From Methanobacteriota archaeon (GTDB lineage Archaea; Halobacteriota; Methanosarcinia; Methanosarcinales; Methanoperedenaceae), in contig JAHIHJ010000248.1 of assembly GCA_018899795.1 (NCBI GenBank), positions 1-8,700 of the forward strand: a DNA stretch of 8,700 nucleotides, read 5' to 3'. The translations under genes and the position numbers were made by a program. Shown piece after piece: positions 5,964 to 8,700 of the stretch. How positions within the stretch are numbered: position 1 is the stretch's first letter; every line of letters starts with the position of its first letter. The notes beneath the pieces are model-generated. The model worked only from the letters and a program-made list of their open reading frames with translations. It searched no databases and was not told the DNA's origin.

Positions 5964-6261
5964 ATACTGCTTCCTTCAAGATGTCATCTTTGATCAGCGG
6001 CTTCAGGGTTTCGATAATCACAAGGTCAACTTTTTTTTTCAGGGTATCCTCTAAAAAGAATTTGAGACCCATATAGTTCTTAAACGTTTCCTTCCCTTCT
6101 TCAAATTCTACGAGAATATCTATGTCGCTGAGTTGCGTTTCCTCCCCTCGGACAATCGAGCCAAAAATTCCTGTCTTCTTCACACCGTATCTTTCCCTCA
6201 GACGCAGCTTGTTTTTATCAATAAAGCACTTTATTTCCTCAAACGATTTTCCATGTATCAT
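5956..6261 (-). CDS. mntA: MntA-like nucleotidyltransferase antitoxin
   Basis: This 101-aa minimal nucleotidyltransferase has G34-S35-x10-D46-x-D48 ([20 protein letters not shown]) and a third acidic residue at D79 in KKVDLVII. These are the ATP- and metal-binding residues of the Pol-beta fold, so the catalytic set is complete. Family knowledge: MntA antitoxins transfer AMP to the HepT tyrosine. It is the first gene of the pair and overlaps hepT by 8 bp, the usual antitoxin-first order. The start ATG at 6259-6261 has a weak GATGA upstream. A TATA-like AAATATATG (6302-6294) is placed to give a leader of about 11 nt. A 32-codon frame upstream ends in an ATGA overlap with this start. Confidence 0.93.
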   Translation of the reverse strand: MIHGKSFEEIKCFIDKNKLRLRERYGVKKTGIFGSIVRGEETQLSDIDILVEFEEGKETFKNYMGLKFFLEDTLKKKVDLVIIETLKPLIKDDILKEAVYV

Positions 6262-6356
6262 AATTCATCATCTTTGTATATTATTTTCTCATTCATATAT
6301 TTGACCTTCATATCGCACAGATTTTTCCTTCTTCTGCTTGGGTCAATCTTTGTCAT
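6258..6356 (-). CDS. Possible 32-aa peptide or gene remnant upstream of mntA
   Basis: The frame starts at ATG 6354-6356 and ends with TGA overlapping the mntA ATG as ATGA, typical of coupled genes. It opens MTKIDPSRRRKNL and is basic at the N-terminus. GGGAGG touches the ATG directly, which is too close for a normal ribosome-binding site. The frame also extends back into repeat copy 3 (GTG or ATG starts, reading SVEGGR). The proposed TATA box lies inside it, so the frame may be only a remnant left when the repeat arrived. No family recognised. Confidence 0.25.
   Translation of the reverse strand: MTKIDPSRRRKNLCDMKVKYMNEKIIYKDDEL
6294..6302 (-). promoter_or_regulatory. Probable TATA box of the mntA/hepT pair
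   Basis: AAATATATG on the minus strand is centred near 6298, which predicts transcription starting around 6272, 11 nt before the mntA ATG. It is the best TATA match in the AT-rich gap between repeat copy 3 and mntA. Confidence 0.4.
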
Positions 6357-6366
6357 CCTCCCGCCC

Positions 6367-6827
6367 TCCACGCTCATCCCCCCGCGCGGCTCGTCCGCAG
6401 ATGAACGGCAGGCGAAGGCGGCGCGCGCTCATGTGCCGGGGCGGAAGAGGCGTTCAACCGCAAAGAGCGCAAAGGACGCAGAGATTCCTGCTGCATTGCT
6501 TTGCGCTCTTTGCGTCCTTTGCGGTGAGACGTTTTGACAAAATATGTTACAGGAATGTATCTGCGTTCATCGGCGTCATACCCACCGCAATGCATAGACA
6601 CATATGCCCCAGCAGGGGCATATGTGAATGCGCCCTCCAGAGGCGCGACTCTGGGCGTCTTCATCTGCGGTTTTTTATCGTCGTAAATTATTGGTGGAAT
6701 ACGATGGAACACGGATTGCGCGGATGACGCGGATACGCACGGATTAAAAATATCCGTGAAAATCCGTCCGATCTGTGTCATCCGTGTTCCATATCGCTTC
6801 GTTTGCATCTCCCCGATCTCCGCTATC
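6367..6827. repeat. Composite palindromic repeat, copy 3 (full length with insertion)
   Basis: The GC-rich part is at 6367-6456 and the palindrome at 6457-6525, with the same 9-bp units as copy 2. The tail runs from about 6556 and ends in an inverted repeat whose outer arms GGAACACGGAT (6706-6716) and ATCCGTGTTCC (6780-6790) are perfect. Relative to copy 1, the tail holds about 94 extra bases (6571-6664) with two hairpins. With copy 4 it fills 6357-6943, where no gene is supported. Confidence 0.85.
6571..6664. mobile_element. Small palindromic insertion in repeat copy 3, MITE-like
   Basis: It is absent from the matching place in copy 1. It is bounded by TTCAT on both sides (6566-6570 and 6660-6664). 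It contains a perfect 12-bp stem with a 4-base loop (CACATATGCCCC at 6599-6610, loop AGCA, return 6615-6626). A second stem follows (CGCCC-TCC-AGAG at 6631-6642 with CTCTGGGCG at 6649-6657). It is too short to encode anything. The TTCAT could be a target duplication or part of the repeat's own ttcatctgcg words. Confidence 0.4.
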
Positions 6828-6836
6828 CTCCCGCCC

Positions 6837-6932
6837 TCCATGCTCATCCCCCCGCGCGGCTCGACCGCAGATGAACGGCAGGCGCAGGCGGCGCGCGCTC
6901 ATGCGCCGGGGCGAAAATGGCATTTAACCGCA
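6837..6932. repeat. Composite palindromic repeat, copy 4 (truncated)
   Basis: The GC-rich part is complete and like the other copies, but similarity stops a few bases into the palindrome (catttaaccgca). Unique sequence with 11-bp repeats follows. It begins 47 bp after the tail of copy 3 ends its inverted repeat, so copies 3 and 4 are effectively in tandem. Confidence 0.75.
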
Positions 6933-6948
6933 TGATTGGCGATATGTA

Positions 6949-7050
6949 TGACCCATTCGTGACCCAAATATGACCCAATAACACAGCAATTACCCCCTCT
7001 ATCGCCAGATAATCACCAGAATCGCCAAGTAATCGCCAAATAATCGCCAC
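6949..7050. repeat. Two sets of about 11-bp tandem repeats
   Basis: TGACCCA recurs at 6949, 6960 and 6971, exactly 11 bp apart. ATCGCCA or ATCACCA then recurs at 7001, 7012, 7021, 7032 and 7043, at 11, 9, 11 and 11 bp. The second set ends immediately beyond the stop of the AlbA_2 gene. The spacing is close to one helical turn, as in protein-binding arrays, but slippage-derived sequence is equally possible. Confidence 0.6.
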
Positions 7051-7051
7051 T

Positions 7052-8467
7052 TTATCTGAGAACATAATGAGCACTCCTTCCTCTTCCTTTTGCCTGGAAA
7101 ACACCTGCTTCAACCAACTGATTCAAATCTATCCTGGCGCCTTCATCGGATAGCTCAGTCAGTCCACGATATTCCTTATTCGTAATCTTCCCTTTCTCCT
7201 TCACATACATTGCAGCCTTTACCTGCCTCTCGTTCAAGCCGAGACCTCGCAGATATTCCATAGAGTAAATATCCTTCCTGAAAATTACCCTGAACCCCTG
7301 ATATTCCTCAAATACCGGTTCTGGAAGTCCTGCAATCCTGCAGGCTTTTCTCATCTTCTCAATCCCGCTTCCCCACTGCTCGATCAATTCGACATCATAG
7401 AACACTTCAGCAATCCCTTTATTTCGCAATTTAGAAGAGTGAGGAGAATAAAGTTCATCCAACGTGATGCCCGAAGGTAAACCTCCAGGACTCCAGACTA
7501 TCAGCTTATCATCATATATCCTGACATCAATATTTGAAAGAATTGTATAATCCCGATGGCACACTGCATTAATAACAGCCTCCCTCAAAGCCTCCAGTGG
7601 ATAATCCCATACCTGCTCCCTTTCAGGTCTTCCCGTCATTATAAACTTCACATTGATATTCTTGCGTATGAAATCCATCGCTTCATCTATTTGCTCGATA
7701 ATACTATCCTCGATCATTCTATCATCGATCACAAGGGTCTCTTCTTTGAACCTGCCGCAATGGATAGCAGCCTGTGATAAAAATCGCTTATGACCTTTGC
7801 GAAAGAGCAGTATTGCACCCCATGTCGGCTTTCCGTCCTTGATCAGTTCAAGCTTTTCAAGAACTTTAAGCGGTTCTTCATCATCCTCAATCTTCCTCCT
7901 GCCAGCCTCGTTTGCCTTTTTTATATACCTTTTCACCTTTTCAAGATCAATATCTTCCAGAGTGGCGTCCCTTGCCGGAAGCTTATCCCAGCTCATACCT
8001 GTAGAATGGAAATGCATCTCTGCAATCTCCTGCGCGGGCATAATGCGATTGCTATTCCCCACTCTCCTGTAGCATCTCCCCTTTAAAGACACAGGCTTAA
8101 TTGGATATTCTTTGATCCGAATTGCTACAACGCTCTTATTATCAATTTCATGAAGCTCGATTTCAGGAATAACGCGTGGTTCAGTACTTTGAGAAATCTG
8201 GTTCGCCCATTTCTGTGCGGTTTCTTTACCAATTTGAATTCCTTTAATTTCACCTCTATCGGAAATACCTATAAGAATGATACCACCCTTGGTATTTGCA
8301 AAAGCCACAACCGACTCAATCGTCCTATCATCGAACTTTTCTTTGAATTCAAGAGAAATGGATTCCCCGCTTGCGATGAGTTCCTGCAAATTATCAATAT
8401 GATTATTACTTTTGAGATTCATCACTAATAATTCATCCCCTTCACCATAATCACCCTCCATGCTCAT
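7052..8467 (-). CDS. Schlafen AlbA_2 domain / RecG-like ATP-binding regulator
   Basis: The longest frame encodes 471 aa. AlbA_2 spans about 25-140: E40-F41-K42, then FANTKGGIILIGISD at 56-70 and YRRVGNSN at 133-140. A linker (160-290) follows. Next is a GHKL-type ATP-binding region with EAVINAVCHRDY (296-307), DDKLIVWSPGGLP (319-331) and a GSGIEKM motif. A winged helix lies at about 405-471 (LNERQVKAAMYVKEKG). Such proteins are usually annotated as putative transcriptional regulators or RecG-like helicases, though no helicase motor is present; many sit in defence islands. The first residues (MSMEG) are encoded by the edge of repeat copy 5, so the native start is probably M16 (8420-8422), giving 456 aa. 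GGTGAAGGGG upstream is a possible, rather distant ribosome-binding site. The gene stands alone between repeat copies 4 and 5. Confidence 0.9.
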   Translation of the reverse strand: MSMEGDYGEGDELLVMNLKSNNHIDNLQELIASGESISLEFKEKFDDRTIESVVAFANTKGGIILIGISDRGEIKGIQIGKETAQKWANQISQSTEPRVIPEIELHEIDNKSVVAIRIKEYPIKPVSLKGRCYRRVGNSNRIMPAQEIAEMHFHSTGMSWDKLPARDATLEDIDLEKVKRYIKKANEAGRRKIEDDEEPLKVLEKLELIKDGKPTWGAILLFRKGHKRFLSQAAIHCGRFKEETLVIDDRMIEDSIIEQIDEAMDFIRKNINVKFIMTGRPEREQVWDYPLEALREAVINAVCHRDYTILSNIDVRIYDDKLIVWSPGGLPSGITLDELYSPHSSKLRNKGIAEVFYDVELIEQWGSGIEKMRKACRIAGLPEPVFEEYQGFRVIFRKDIYSMEYLRGLGLNERQVKAAMYVKEKGKITNKEYRGLTELSDEGARIDLNQLVEAGVFQAKGRGRSAHYVLR

Positions 8468-8587
8468 CCCCCCGCGCAGCTCGACCGCGGATGAACGGCA
8501 AGCGCAGGCGGCGCGCGCTCAGGCGCCGGGGCGGAAAAGACGTTCAACCACAGAGAGCGCAGAGGACACAGAGATTCCTGATGCGGT
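8457..8587. repeat. Composite palindromic repeat, copy 5 (partial)
   Basis: The GC-rich part is at 8457-8546. The left arm of the palindrome (8547-8573) is the diverged cacagag type, as in copy 1. The right arm is almost gone, leaving tgcggt (8582-8587), as if deleted internally. It sits directly at the 5' end of the AlbA_2 gene and cuts off the gene that starts at 8616. Confidence 0.8.
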
Positions 8588-8616
8588 TCTTCTCTTCTAA
8601 ATTCACCTTCAGCCAT
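8464..8616 (-). pseudogene. 5' stub of a gene interrupted by repeat copy 5
   Basis: An ATG at 8614-8616 overlaps the stop of the upstream gene (TAATG), the usual form of coupled genes in an operon. Only about ten codons (MAEGEFRREE) precede the repeat. The rest of the 50-aa frame is repeat sequence reading to a TGA at 8464-8466. The repeat or a recombination at it has therefore replaced the body of a gene. The lost gene cannot be identified from ten residues. It could have been the ancestor of the neighbouring AlbA_2 gene's operon partner. Confidence 0.5.
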
Positions 8617-8700
8617 TACTCAACCCCCTCTATCCTCTTTGCTACCTCGTCAACCTCTCTGATTAGCTCATCTTCCGTGGGCAGGTACAATTTATATTTC
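8616..8700 (-). CDS. C-terminal end of an unidentified protein (5' part outside window)
   Basis: The last 27 codons of a minus-strand gene are visible. They read KYKLYLPTEDELIREV and end in AKRIEGVE before TAA at 8616-8618. The ending resembles C-termini I recall from PDDEXK/DUF1016 (YhcG-like) nucleases, but this is a weak resemblance over few residues. It was the first of two overlapping genes; the second is cut off by the repeat. Confidence 0.4.
   Translation of the reverse strand, partial: KYKLYLPTEDELIREVDEVAKRIEGVE

Noticed and set aside
6338..7113. Frames of 89-157 aa through copies 3 and 4
   Set aside because: Same repeat-derived sequence; the 89-aa frame also translates the 11-bp repeats into spurious LLGDSGDYLA-like residues.
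7556..8428. Plus-strand frames opposite the AlbA_2 gene
   Set aside because: They overlap a well-conserved minus-strand coding sequence and show no domains.

Overview
The window most likely comes from an archaeon, plausibly a methanogen or ANME relative; this is inference. Several minus-strand genes have archaeal-style TATA boxes about 27 bp upstream of a start codon, GGTGAT or GGAGG ribosome-binding sites occur, and small HEPN/MNT pairs are dense. Every supported gene is on the minus strand, so transcription runs from high to low coordinates. No rRNA, tRNA or CRISPR array was found.

Layout from left to right. 1-719 is the 5' part of a UPF0158-family gene that runs off the left edge and ends in a half-visible zinc ribbon. 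720-994 is intergenic and holds a 12-bp palindrome and a 48-nt hairpin. 995-5003 is a tightly packed series of genes which, in transcription order, are: a RusA-like resolvase (4527-5003), a two-domain type I specificity subunit HsdS (3227-4507), a 318-aa HEPN protein (2270-3226), a second stub-like copy of the HsdS C-terminus (2014-2283), a winged-helix plus MNT nucleotidyltransferase (1449-2045) and a small HEPN protein (995-1474). Spacings are 19 nt, 0 nt, -14, -32 and -26. No hsdM or hsdR is visible. 5622-6261 is a MntA/HepT toxin-antitoxin pair. 7052-8467 encodes a Schlafen AlbA_2/RecG-like ATP-binding regulator. At the right edge are the last codons of another gene and a start codon whose gene is cut off by a repeat.

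Between these modules lie five same-orientation copies (about 5054, 5428, 6367, 6837 and 8457) of a composite, GC-rich, nested palindromic repeat. The longest form carries a roughly 90-bp GC-rich part, a 70-bp imperfect palindrome built of 9-bp units, and a further inverted repeat. The copies flank the MntA/HepT pair, both sides of the AlbA_2 gene and the upstream edge of the RusA/HsdS group. At least one copy truncates a gene, and another supplies a false N-terminus to the AlbA_2 protein.

Together this reads as a defence island: three HEPN proteins, two MNT proteins, a type I specificity subunit and an AlbA_2 regulator, partitioned by a repeat family that may serve as recombination sites. 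The most unusual point is the HEPN gene placed between a full hsdS and a 91%-identical copy of its 3' end, inside an apparent RusA-HsdS-HEPN-HsdS'-MNT-HEPN operon.
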